A stretch of DNA of 64,000 nt from the NCBI RefSeq assembly GCF_004769555.1, contig NZ_RQFY01000001.1:558001-622000 (forward strand). Reading direction: 5' to 3'. The notes under the pieces were generated by a model. That model searched no databases, was not told the origin of the DNA, and saw nothing but the letters and a program-made list of their open reading frames with translations. This document shows, in pieces, positions 23,977-33,436 of the stretch (the first letter of the stretch is position 1; every line of letters starts with the position of its first letter). A program made the position numbers and the translations under genes. Origin of the DNA: Leptospira koniambonensis (lineage in GTDB: Bacteria > Spirochaetota > Leptospiria > Leptospirales > Leptospiraceae).

Positions 23977-25551
23977 TCATTTCCCCTCAGGATCAGGCGA
24001 AGCTGATTTTTTGAATTCCTGAGGGGTCTGTCCCGTATACTTTTTAAAAGAATCGTAGAAGGACGACTTAGATTGAAAACCCACAGAAAAAGCAAGATCC
24101 AGTATATTTGCAGAAGGATCAGTCAAAATAATTCGTTTAGCCTCTTCTATCCTATATTTCTTAAGCAGATCTGGAAAAGAAATATTCAAGACTTGGTTTA
24201 GAAGTTCTGAAACCTGATGCACAGATAAACCTAAAACCGCAGCAAGATCACTGATCCTCAATTCTTCTTCTAAATAGATCTTATCCTCATCTAAAAGTTT
24301 ATTCAATCGAGCTAATGTAATATCAACATTGATACCAATGATCTGGGATTTTTTCTTTCCAGATATATCCGAAGATGTCTTATCTATTTGGAAATTCTTA
24401 AGTTCTTCTCTTCTTAATGAAATCTCATGTTCCAATTCTCTGATCCTTGTTCGAACTGAGCGGCTGGTCAGGAATATGTTTACCGGGACGAAGAATGCTA
24501 TGAAAAATAAGAAACTTTTCCCGTCGAAGGAAAAGAATGCCTTATATGAAATGATATTTAATACTTCTATCGCAAGTAATGAGAACATCCCAAACACAAA
24601 CCAACGAGTCTGGATTGTCTTTCTTTTTGTAGCAACCAAACTAAGAATGATCGCTGTCCCAGTCACAGCCAAATAGAAAATAGTAAAAGAACGAGAAATA
24701 AACTGCCTTGGAAATTGAGTAAAACTTAAAGCGATCATGATCGCAGTCAGAATATTCACTACATTATAAAAGTACCAAACTGGTTTGAAATTCTGTCTGA
24801 TCTTTAAAAAATGAGAAACCCAAAGAGTTCCTGAAATGATCAGAGAGCCTATCATGATCTTCTTCCCTAAAGAAAGAGGGAAACCAAACCCTGGAAATAG
24901 ATACCTGGAAGCTATCCCAGACACGAATAAAAATGTAAGACCTATACCAAAAGAAAATAAGATCTGATACAAGATCCATTTGGAACGAAGTCGAATATAA
25001 GAATTGATCAGATAAGCGATCTGAACGATCACAAGTGCAAGAAGTGAAAATACAATCCCTGAATACACAGTGGAAATGGAATATAACTCTTCTGCGCTTA
25101 CTAAACGAACCTCTGAGAGTATATAATTCCTAGACTGTATCCTAATATTGATCTCTTGGCTTTCTTCCAGGAATTTCCTGAGAGGAAAAACAGGGAAAAT
25201 CCCAGGGATCAGCCATTCGTCCACAGGATGAATAAAACCTGCCTGTAAACAATCTCCTTTTAGATCGCAAACTCGAACTGAATCCAGCAGACTCCAAGGA
25301 AAGATCAAAAATTCTGTCTTAGATTCCTCTGGCAAATTACCAATTCTAAAACGCAAATCGATCGGTTCCGGATAAAATCCCCAATCAAGCAAAACTGAAA
25401 AGTCATCTATCTGCTTCCAATGAGTTTGATCAGAGTCCAGGATGCGAAGATGCCCTACCTTCTTCTCATCCCCTTGGGAATAGACCTGGGCAGAAATCCC
25501 TAAAATCAGGACACAAATCAAAAATACTTTTATTCTAGACATATTGATCAT
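23977..25551 (-). CDS. Membrane-bound AraC regulator with 7TMR-DISM sensor
   Basis: The frame gives 524 residues; translation may start at the ATG at 25542 (MSRIKVFLI). After a signal peptide there is a DISMED2-type extracellular beta-sandwich (residues ~30-165, HWKQIDDFSVLLDWGFYP), seven membrane helices (~170-375), a short linker and an AraC-type double HTH at the C-terminus (LRISDLAAVLGLSVHQVSELLNQ and ILDLAFSVGFQSKSSFYDSFKKYTGQTPQEF). The protein can sense an extracellular ligand and bind DNA while held in the membrane. It is divergent from the RND efflux operon starting 77 bases away, which it probably controls. A sister protein lies at 38.5-40.1 kb. Confidence 0.9.
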   Translation of the reverse strand: MINMSRIKVFLICVLILGISAQVYSQGDEKKVGHLRILDSDQTHWKQIDDFSVLLDWGFYPEPIDLRFRIGNLPEESKTEFLIFPWSLLDSVRVCDLKGDCLQAGFIHPVDEWLIPGIFPVFPLRKFLEESQEINIRIQSRNYILSEVRLVSAEELYSISTVYSGIVFSLLALVIVQIAYLINSYIRLRSKWILYQILFSFGIGLTFLFVSGIASRYLFPGFGFPLSLGKKIMIGSLIISGTLWVSHFLKIRQNFKPVWYFYNVVNILTAIMIALSFTQFPRQFISRSFTIFYLAVTGTAIILSLVATKRKTIQTRWFVFGMFSLLAIEVLNIISYKAFFSFDGKSFLFFIAFFVPVNIFLTSRSVRTRIRELEHEISLRREELKNFQIDKTSSDISGKKKSQIIGINVDITLARLNKLLDEDKIYLEEELRISDLAAVLGLSVHQVSELLNQVLNISFPDLLKKYRIEEAKRIILTDPSANILDLAFSVGFQSKSSFYDSFKKYTGQTPQEFKKSASPDPEGK

Positions 25552-25627
25552 TCAAGAATCCTGTCCAAACTTATAAACCGGGACGATTTTCTCCACCTTA
25601 AATGCTACTAATATATGAGGAAACAAA

Positions 25628-28600
25628 ATGAATGAAATCGTTCTCATTGCTCTAAAAAGACCCTACACCTTCGTGGTCCTCGCTATTCTAATCCTGTTCT
25701 TCGGGATACAATCTATTTTCAAGGCCCCTACAGATGTTTTTCCAAACATCAAGATACCGGTGATTTCGGTAGTATGGGGATACCAAGGTATGCTTCCTGA
25801 AGATGTTGCAGGAAGGATCACCTACTTTTTTGAAAGAGCATTAACTAGTACTGTAGAAGGGATCAAGAGTATCAATAGCAGATCCTATTACGGAAGTAGT
25901 ATTATCAATATCGAATTGCAACCTCATACAGACCTTGCGGGTGCAGAAGCGGAGGTGGCTGCGATTTCGCAGACAGTAGTCACGTCCTTGCCCCCGGATA
26001 TTTCTCCTCCTATGATCATGAGGTTGGAGGCGTCTTCTGTTCCGGTTGCGATGCTCCAAGTTACATCCGAGAAGATGACTCCTGCGGAACTTTATAACCT
26101 CGCATTCATGAGGATACGTTCTCTACTCGTTACCATCCCTGGCGCAATCATTCCTCAGCCTTATGGAGGAACTCCTATGCAATTGCTTGTCTCCCTAGAC
26201 AAACAAAAACTTTTGTCTAGGAACTTATCTCCTATGGATGTATTCAAAGCGTTTAATGAACAAAGCGCTGTATTACCTGCGGGAGACCAGAAGATCGGCA
26301 AGACTGACTGGATGGTAATGACAAATGCAATCCCAATCCATGTAGAAGATTTTAATAATATTCCAATCAAGAGAGTTGGGAATAGCACATTCTTCATGAG
26401 AGACGTTGCAAGCGTTGCACTCGGCGGCCCTCCTCAATTGAACTCAGTTCTCGTGGATGGAAAACAATCCGTACTAATTGTTGTAATGAAAAGTGGTGAT
26501 GCATCCACTCTGGATGTGGTAGACGGAATTCGTAAGACCATGCCAAGGATCAAAGAGATCTCTCCGGACGATGTAGAGATCAAACTATTAAACGACGCTT
26601 CCGTATTCGTTAAGGATTCTATTGAGAATGTTGTTCACGAAATGGTATTGGCTGCGGCTCTTACTGGACTTGTGGTATTACTCTTTTTAGGTTCTTGGAG
26701 AGCGACTACGATTATCGCTACTTCTATTCCTCTTTCTCTTTTAAGTTCCATTATCGGCCTTCATTTGATTGGAGAATCTATCAATGTAATGACCTTAGGA
26801 GGTCTGGCCTTAGCCGTGGGTATCCTTGTGGATGATGCCACAGTGATGATCGAGAATATAGACACTCATATTGAAATGGGTAAACCATTGGAGACAGCGA
26901 TCATTGATGCTGCGAACGAGATTGTAATTCCAACATTCGTAGCAACTCTTGCGATAGTTATCGTATGGTTCCCTCTATTTCAATTGAGTGGGGTTTCCGG
27001 TTGGTTATTCAAGCCAATGGCAGAAGCGGTGGCACTCGCAATGATCGCTTCCTTCATTCTTTCCAGGACACTTGTTCCGACCATGGCGAAATATTTGCTA
27101 ACTGCTCACCATTCTCCAGATCACGGTAAACATGGATCCCATTCAAAAGCAGCAGCAAAACATATTCCTTATACTACTCCTAAGAAAACAAACTCTCGCT
27201 TTGCTTTCCTTACTGAATGGATAGATTTCTTAATACGTTTTCAAAAAGGATTCGAACGTAACTTCACTGAATTCAGAGAACGTTATTATATTCTTCTACA
27301 GAAAGTAATAGCGGATCGTAAAAGATTTGTGAAGATATTCTTAGCGATAGCAACCGGATCTCTTATTCTATTCTACATGAATGGTAGAGACTTCTTCCCT
27401 GAGATCAAGGCTGGAACCTTACAGATGCATATGCGTGCACCTTTGGGAACCAGGATAGAAGTTTCCGGAAGGATCGCCACTTTGGTTTCGGAAGATATTA
27501 AAAAATTACTTCCGGGAAAAGTAGAAAGTGTTTTGAGTAACTGTGGTCTTCCAGTTGGACCCCATAACCTTGCATTCATTCCTACCCCTACAATCGGTTC
27601 TCAAGATTGCGACTTAACTATTTCATTAAAGGATGAGGAATCTCCTGTTTGGGAATATAGACAAACTCTTAGAAAAGGATTGAATGAATTGTACCCAGGA
27701 ACTGTATTCACATTCCAACCTGCGGACTTAACTTCAAAAATTTTAAACTTCGGCTCACCTTCTCCAATTGATATTCAGATCAATGGAATGGATTTAGAGA
27801 AGAACTTCGAATTCGCTCAAAAACTTCAGGGTAAACTGAAAACGATTCCAGGCGCAGCAGATGTTGTGATCCAACAAACTATGAGCACTCCTACTCTTCT
27901 TGTAGATGGAAATAGAAGTTTAGGGATCAACGTTGATCTTCCTATGAAATCAGTTGCAGAAAATATGTTACTCGCAACTTCGGGAAGCCAGCAGATAGAC
28001 CAAGAGTATTGGATGGATCGTAAAACCGGTCTTTCTTATCAGATCAATATCTATGTGCCTCAGCCTCAGATGAGAAGAACGGAAGATTTACTTACTGTTC
28101 CTGTCAATCGAGGAGACTTGCAGGATAATACAGAAAATGGAATACAACTCTTAGGTAACGTTGCCAATATAACTCCAACAGGAACTCCAGGTTTAGTAAC
28201 TCACCAAAACCTTTTACCTCTCATAGACGTGTACGTTTCTGCAGAAGGTAGAGACTTAGGAGGAGTTTTGAGTGACGCCCAAAAGATCATGGACTCAATG
28301 AAAAGCGAACTTCCGAGAGGAGCCGCAATTGAGATCCTTGGCCAGGCAGACACAATGAGAAGCGCCTACATAGAATTAATAGGTGGTCTTTTTGTAGCAA
28401 TTCTTCTGGTTTATCTTTTGATCGTAGTAAACTTCCAGTCTTGGACAGATCCATTCATTATCATTACTGCATTGCCTGGCGCATTAGCAGGGATTGCTTG
28501 GTCTCTATTTCTAACACGCACATATATCTCAGTGCCTGCATTAACTGGAGCAATCATGTGTATGGGAACTGCAACTGCAAACTCTATATTAGTAGTTTCT

Positions 28601-28873
28601 TATGCAAGGGACCGTTTAGAAGTTCATGGGGATGCCGTGAGAGCCGCAATTGAAGCGGGATATTCCAGGATTAGACCAGTTCTTATGACTGCTTCCGCAA
28701 TGATCATAGGAATGGTTCCTATGTCCATAAGTAACTCTCAAAATGCTCCACTCGGTAGAGCAGTGATCGGAGGACTTGCTGTTGCTACTTTCGCAACACT
28801 ATTCTTCGTGCCTTGTATCTATGCGATCATCTATAATAACCGTGCAAAAATTCAAAAGGAAAGTTCCAAATGA
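25628..28873 (+). CDS. RND efflux permease (AcrB/MMPL-type inner membrane pump)
   Basis: This 1081-residue protein has the RND layout: TM1 near the N-terminus (residues ~12-32), two large periplasmic loops and twelve membrane helices in two halves. The TM4 segment GGLALAVGILVDDATVMIEN carries the paired Asp of the proton relay. GAGDAS-like porter sequences and the second-half motif FVAILLVYLLIVVNFQSWTDPF are also clear. Between the halves (~492-510) there is an unusual His-rich stretch (HHSPDHGKHGSHS) that could bind metal. It exports drugs, detergents or metals; the substrate is unknown. GAGGAAAC precedes the ATG. Its stop overlaps the next gene's start as ATGA. Confidence 0.93.
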   Translation: MNEIVLIALKRPYTFVVLAILILFFGIQSIFKAPTDVFPNIKIPVISVVWGYQGMLPEDVAGRITYFFERALTSTVEGIKSINSRSYYGSSIINIELQPHTDLAGAEAEVAAISQTVVTSLPPDISPPMIMRLEASSVPVAMLQVTSEKMTPAELYNLAFMRIRSLLVTIPGAIIPQPYGGTPMQLLVSLDKQKLLSRNLSPMDVFKAFNEQSAVLPAGDQKIGKTDWMVMTNAIPIHVEDFNNIPIKRVGNSTFFMRDVASVALGGPPQLNSVLVDGKQSVLIVVMKSGDASTLDVVDGIRKTMPRIKEISPDDVEIKLLNDASVFVKDSIENVVHEMVLAAALTGLVVLLFLGSWRATTIIATSIPLSLLSSIIGLHLIGESINVMTLGGLALAVGILVDDATVMIENIDTHIEMGKPLETAIIDAANEIVIPTFVATLAIVIVWFPLFQLSGVSGWLFKPMAEAVALAMIASFILSRTLVPTMAKYLLTAHHSPDHGKHGSHSKAAAKHIPYTTPKKTNSRFAFLTEWIDFLIRFQKGFERNFTEFRERYYILLQKVIADRKRFVKIFLAIATGSLILFYMNGRDFFPEIKAGTLQMHMRAPLGTRIEVSGRIATLVSEDIKKLLPGKVESVLSNCGLPVGPHNLAFIPTPTIGSQDCDLTISLKDEESPVWEYRQTLRKGLNELYPGTVFTFQPADLTSKILNFGSPSPIDIQINGMDLEKNFEFAQKLQGKLKTIPGAADVVIQQTMSTPTLLVDGNRSLGINVDLPMKSVAENMLLATSGSQQIDQEYWMDRKTGLSYQINIYVPQPQMRRTEDLLTVPVNRGDLQDNTENGIQLLGNVANITPTGTPGLVTHQNLLPLIDVYVSAEGRDLGGVLSDAQKIMDSMKSELPRGAAIEILGQADTMRSAYIELIGGLFVAILLVYLLIVVNFQSWTDPFIIITALPGALAGIAWSLFLTRTYISVPALTGAIMCMGTATANSILVVSYARDRLEVHGDAVRAAIEAGYSRIRPVLMTASAMIIGMVPMSISNSQNAPLGRAVIGGLAVATFATLFFVPCIYAIIYNNRAKIQKESSK

Positions 28874-30084
28874 TCCCAACAGTACCTAAAAAGAAACTTG
28901 TAACACTATCTTCAATCTCATTCGGAGTTATATTCCTGTGCTATATATTCTACCAACAGATACATAGCGCAGAAGAATTCAAAAGGGAAGCCTTGGAAGC
29001 ATCTATTCCAAATGTTTCTGTAGTAAATCCTACACCTCCCAACCCTCTGGAGACAATCACTCTTCCGGGAACAGTTCGTGCATGGTATGAGGCAGTCATC
29101 TATGCTCAGGTTCCTGGTTACGTTAAGATGTGGTATAAAGATTATGGAGCAGAAGTGAAAGAAGGAGACGTACTTGCCCGTATTAAGGTCCCTGCTTTGG
29201 ATGCAGAATATGCACAAGCAGAAGCAGATTTAGATTCTCAAAAAGCAAAATACAAACTGGCAGCAGTTACTGCGGATAGATATCTAGCATTAAGAAGTTC
29301 TCATGCAGTTTCAGAACAGTCTATCTCCGTAGCGGTAGCTGATAAAAACTCAGAAGAAGCAAAAATGAAATCTGCAGAGAAGAATGTGGATAAGTATAGG
29401 GCCAGGATCAATTTCAAAACGATAGTCGCTCCTTTTAATGGAGTGGTGATCCAAAGAAATATAAACGTGGGTGATTACGTAACACAAGAAGGTAATATCG
29501 ATGATAGCAAAACACCTTCTAACCTATTTACTGTAGCAGATATTCATAGAATGCGTCTATTCGTTTCTGTTCCTGGAACCTTCGCTTATTTATTGAAGCC
29601 TGGATTAACTGCAGAACTCACAGTACAACAATTCCCTAACCGAAAATTTGTAGCAAACTTCCTTACTCTTTCTAAAGGGTTCGATCTAAATATGAGAACT
29701 GTAATTGCAGAATTCACTATAGATAATAAGGACAGATCTTTATGGCCGGGTTCTTATGCACAAGTGACTCTTACTGCACCTGTTAAAAAAGATCTTTTAA
29801 CAATCCCTTCCAGCTCTTTGGTCTTTGATGAAAATGGCACCCAAGTTGCAACTGTCACCGAAGACAATAAGGTACATTTCAAACCAATCACTGTGAATAA
29901 GATCATAGATTCTATTATAGAAGTAAGAGATGGAGTTAGCACAAACGATAGAATTGTGAATAACCCTTCTGCTTCTTTATTGGAAGGTGATCAAGTTAGA
30001 GTGGTAGAACCAAGAAACGGATATTCGGATATGAATTCTTCTAAAAAAGAAGATACAAAACATCAGCCAGTAGCATCCAAATGA
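28870..30084 (+). CDS. RND periplasmic adaptor (membrane fusion protein)
   Basis: This 404-residue protein has one N-terminal membrane segment (~12-30). A lipoyl/barrel-sandwich half at GTVRAWYEAVIYAQVPGYVKMWY is followed by a helical hairpin (~110-180) and then FNGVVIQRNINVGDYV, with beta-barrel and membrane-proximal domains behind it. It links the inner-membrane permease to the outer-membrane channel. It overlaps both neighbours by four bases, so the three genes are one tightly coupled operon. The order permease-adaptor-channel differs from the common adaptor-first order. Confidence 0.93.
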   Translation: MIPTVPKKKLVTLSSISFGVIFLCYIFYQQIHSAEEFKREALEASIPNVSVVNPTPPNPLETITLPGTVRAWYEAVIYAQVPGYVKMWYKDYGAEVKEGDVLARIKVPALDAEYAQAEADLDSQKAKYKLAAVTADRYLALRSSHAVSEQSISVAVADKNSEEAKMKSAEKNVDKYRARINFKTIVAPFNGVVIQRNINVGDYVTQEGNIDDSKTPSNLFTVADIHRMRLFVSVPGTFAYLLKPGLTAELTVQQFPNRKFVANFLTLSKGFDLNMRTVIAEFTIDNKDRSLWPGSYAQVTLTAPVKKDLLTIPSSSLVFDENGTQVATVTEDNKVHFKPITVNKIIDSIIEVRDGVSTNDRIVNNPSASLLEGDQVRVVEPRNGYSDMNSSKKEDTKHQPVASK

Positions 30085-31697
30085 ACCCATCTCAAAAAAA
30101 ATACAAAACAAAAGAGAGGAACATCGTCTTAGGACGATGGATCTCACTTTTACCATTGGCAGTCTTATTGGTTTCTTGTTTGAATGGTCCCGCATTTGAT
30201 CTTGCTCCTAAGTATCTAAGTCCGGACTATGTGGTCCCTGATTCTTGGAGTGGATCCGGTCCTTTTGTAAAAGCAAATCCTTCTGAAGGAGAAGCGATAC
30301 AAGCAGATTGGTGGAAACTTTTTAACGATCCTGTATTAAACAAATTAGAAGAACAAGCAATCGCTGCGAACCCAGATCTGCAAGCTGCCGCAGAAAGATT
30401 TGTGCAAGCAAGAGATGCAATGCTTAAAGTTCGCTCTCAGTTGATCCCTCATCTTGGAGTTGGGCTAAGCGGTTCCAATAATAGACAATCCGACAATCGA
30501 CTTTTCAGAGGAGCTGGAGAAGCAAATCAAGAAGGAACGGCATCCTTAGGCGGAATTGCCTCTTGGGAACCTGACTTTTGGTCTTCTATCAGAAATTCTA
30601 CAAGAGCACAAATTTATAATGCACAATCAGTCGCTGCTGATTTCGCTTTGGCTCGGTTGAGTTTGCAAGCAGAACTTGCCGCTGATTATTTTACTTTTAG
30701 AGGTTTGAATGCTCAGGATACAACGTACCGTCAATCCATAGAATTTTATGAGCAATCTTTAAATCTAGTAAATGAAAGATACAAAGGTGGAATCGCACCT
30801 GAACTGGATGTGCAGAGAGCACAGTATCTTCTATCCAGCACCCAAGCAAAACGTTTAGATATTCAATCTAAAATGAGAGTCACTGAGAATGCGATTGCGA
30901 TCTTACTCAATAGAGCTCCTACAGGATTCAGTATCCCTCCAGTAGAAGAGATCCAAGTTGTCGCATTTAAAGTGCCAACTACCCTTCCTTCTACCCTGCT
31001 AGAACGTAGACCTGATATTGCTTCGATGGAACGAAAAATGGCAATCGCTAATCGTAATATTGGAATAGCTCGCGCAGCATTCTTTCCTAATATTTCGTTT
31101 AGCGCTAATGGAGGATTCGAAGGAGGAGTGAATTTAGTCCAACTTGCAAATAGTTTTTGGTCTTACGGCTCCACAGTTTCTCTTCCAATATTTCAAGGTG
31201 GATATCGTAGAGCTCAATTACAACAAGCATGGTCTGCTTATAGAGAAACAGAAGATGTATATCGTTCTACTGTCCTAAACGCTTTTAGAGAAGTGGAGAA
31301 TGGACTTACAGAAACTACATATATGTCCGAGCAATCCCAAAGACAGGACCAGGCAGTAGAAGCAGCTTCTCAAGTGCAAAACATGACGATGGCTTTGTAT
31401 AAAGGAGGTTTAAGCAACAGTTTGGAATTGATCTATGCCCAAGTAAATACTCTGGATGCTCGTATAGACGCAATCCTTGTTAAGACTGAATTAAACAGGG
31501 CATCTGTCAGATTGATCAGAGCATTAGGTGGCGGTTGGAAAAATACCCAATTACCTGGAGACGATGAGATCCAACCTTTCAATATATTTGATTTTTCTAA
31601 TTCCAAAAAACCTGATGCAGCTGGTGGAATAGATGTAAATGCTGAAGAGGATAATTCCAAGAATAAGAATTTAACTGCACCTATTCTAGATAAATAA
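30081..31697 (+). CDS. Outer-membrane efflux lipoprotein (TolC/OprM/NodT family)
   Basis: This 538-residue protein has a lipobox at LVSC (residues ~31-35). Two OEP repeats follow, beginning with ADWWKLFNDPVLNKLEEQAIAANPDLQAA and later RRPDIASMERKMAIANRNIGIARAAFFPNISFSANGG. These are standard for NodT-type channels. It forms a trimeric outer-membrane duct for the RND pump encoded upstream, with which it overlaps by four bases. The C-terminal ~40 residues are charged and low in complexity. A hairpin terminator lies about 20 bases after the stop. Confidence 0.93.
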   Translation: MNPSQKKYKTKERNIVLGRWISLLPLAVLLVSCLNGPAFDLAPKYLSPDYVVPDSWSGSGPFVKANPSEGEAIQADWWKLFNDPVLNKLEEQAIAANPDLQAAAERFVQARDAMLKVRSQLIPHLGVGLSGSNNRQSDNRLFRGAGEANQEGTASLGGIASWEPDFWSSIRNSTRAQIYNAQSVAADFALARLSLQAELAADYFTFRGLNAQDTTYRQSIEFYEQSLNLVNERYKGGIAPELDVQRAQYLLSSTQAKRLDIQSKMRVTENAIAILLNRAPTGFSIPPVEEIQVVAFKVPTTLPSTLLERRPDIASMERKMAIANRNIGIARAAFFPNISFSANGGFEGGVNLVQLANSFWSYGSTVSLPIFQGGYRRAQLQQAWSAYRETEDVYRSTVLNAFREVENGLTETTYMSEQSQRQDQAVEAASQVQNMTMALYKGGLSNSLELIYAQVNTLDARIDAILVKTELNRASVRLIRALGGGWKNTQLPGDDEIQPFNIFDFSNSKKPDAAGGIDVNAEEDNSKNKNLTAPILDK

Positions 31698-31715
31698 TCC
31701 AGAGTAGACCATAAG

Positions 31716-31748
31716 AACCAGAGAAAAAATCAGTCACTTTCTCTGGTT
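31716..31748. terminator. Hairpin terminator between efflux operon and antiporter
   Basis: AACCAGAGAAA (31716-31726) pairs perfectly with TTTCTCTGGTT (31738-31748); the right arm ends in a T tract on the plus strand. The convergent antiporter gene stops inside the loop region, so both transcripts may use the structure. Confidence 0.75.
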
Positions 31749-33328
31749 TTAAATTCTTCAATATCAATGAGCGCATGGTATTTACGGATCACTTCTTCGT
31801 CGAACCCTGAATCATGATTTAGATCGTTCAAAACATCTCTCTGGAATTGAAGAAGTTCTAAATATACATCTCCATATTCTTTCCTTTCTCCCCTATGGGT
31901 TCCAGACATTCCTTTTAGTTCTTCTTCAAAATATCCTAATTCAGTTTTCAAACGGGAAATCAGATTTTTAAGATGTTTATTTTTGTGGGTGCCTGCTTTA
32001 TTTTTATCTTCTAGATAATGAAGCGACTCTGTTGCTAACTTTTTCTGGATCATCACTTCCTGTCTATGAACAGGAATAGGAGTTTGGAAATCCATTACAT
32101 TCAATTTTCGAATAAGCCATGGGAGAGTTAGTCCATTAAAGATCATAGTAGTCAAGATCACTATGAATGTGATAAACAAGATCAAATTTCGATACGGAAA
32201 TGGAGTTTCTCCAATTGTATATAATGGAATAGAAAGTGCTGCCGCAAGTGATACAACTCCTCTGATCCCTGCCCATCCTAAAACAATTGGGATCTTCCAA
32301 CCAGGATTTACTTCTGTTACTTCTATAAAATTACTCATGATCCGAGTAAAACCAGATGTACAAAGCGCTATAATGACCCTAATGAATACCAAAGCAAATG
32401 AGATCAATACTCCATAAAGAATTGCACTCGTTAAACTTATATCCCCTAGTTGATTTACTATAGAAGGAAGTTGTAAACCAATCAGTAAGAATACAAGTCC
32501 ATTCAGAATAAATACTATACTACTCCAAACATTCTCACCCTGGATACGACTCGCATAACTCAAAAGACCTTGGCGTTTGCTGGAAAGAAGAAGTCCCCCA
32601 CATACCACAGCCAGAACTCCAGAAACATGAAAATGTTCCGCCAAATAATACATACAATATGGAGTCACAAAAGTTAAAACGATCTCTATACTTGGAGTAA
32701 GTGGGAGCCATCGATGGATCCAATAAAATACAAAACCCACTGCCAAACCAATCAATGAACCAGCAATCACTACCCAAACAAAACTGAAAGTTGCTTCTTG
32801 GAGATTAAACTGCCCGGTAATCACCGCCGCCAAAGCAAATCTAAACACGATCAAAGAAGAAGCATCATTCAGTAAACTTTCTCCTTCCGCGATGCTTACC
32901 ACAGATTTAGGAGCCTTCGTCTGTTTCATGATAGTCACAGAAGAAATAGAATCAGGAGGAGAGATAATCCCTCCCAATAAAAATCCTATCGCTAAAGTAA
33001 ATCCAGGGATCAATGAATTAGAGATAAGAGCAATTACACAAGAAGTGATGATAACAATTGGAAATGCAAAACCTGCAATGATCCTTCTCCATTTCCAAAA
33101 TTCTTTCCAAGAGATTTGCCAGGCAGCCTCATATAATAAAGGAGGAAGAAATATTAGAAAAACAAGTTCAGGTGTGATCGTAATATTTTGGAAGAATGGA
33201 ATTGTACTTACGACAAGTCCTCCGATCAAAAGAACAATCGGATAAGCAAGCCCAAGTCGATTGGCAATCACAACCAATCCGAGAATGATCAAAATCAAAT
33301 AAACGTATTCAACTAGGATATTTTCCAT
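31730..33328 (-). CDS. Na+/H+ antiporter, CPA1 family
   Basis: This 532-residue protein has about twelve membrane helices. The CPA1 core is visible: LVFLIFLPPLLYEAAWQI, GGIISPPDSISSVTIMK (where the ion-binding loop sits) and EGESLLNDASSLIVFRFAL with the conserved ND pair. These match NhaP/YjcE-type sodium-proton exchangers. A C-terminal cytoplasmic tail of ~120 charged residues (from ~415) is likely regulatory. It should help control internal pH and sodium. The gene stands alone, convergent with the efflux operon. Confidence 0.92.
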   Translation of the reverse strand: MENILVEYVYLILIILGLVVIANRLGLAYPIVLLIGGLVVSTIPFFQNITITPELVFLIFLPPLLYEAAWQISWKEFWKWRRIIAGFAFPIVIITSCVIALISNSLIPGFTLAIGFLLGGIISPPDSISSVTIMKQTKAPKSVVSIAEGESLLNDASSLIVFRFALAAVITGQFNLQEATFSFVWVVIAGSLIGLAVGFVFYWIHRWLPLTPSIEIVLTFVTPYCMYYLAEHFHVSGVLAVVCGGLLLSSKRQGLLSYASRIQGENVWSSIVFILNGLVFLLIGLQLPSIVNQLGDISLTSAILYGVLISFALVFIRVIIALCTSGFTRIMSNFIEVTEVNPGWKIPIVLGWAGIRGVVSLAAALSIPLYTIGETPFPYRNLILFITFIVILTTMIFNGLTLPWLIRKLNVMDFQTPIPVHRQEVMIQKKLATESLHYLEDKNKAGTHKNKHLKNLISRLKTELGYFEEELKGMSGTHRGERKEYGDVYLELLQFQRDVLNDLNHDSGFDEEVIRKYHALIDIEEFKTRESD

Positions 33329-33436
33329 CTGTTCCTGTTTGAGTAATAGATTTAACAGATCATCACGAACCTTTTCTTCTACTCAACAACTTTACAGTTT
33401 GAGTTGACTTCTCTTCCTTATCGAAAATACTTTGGT

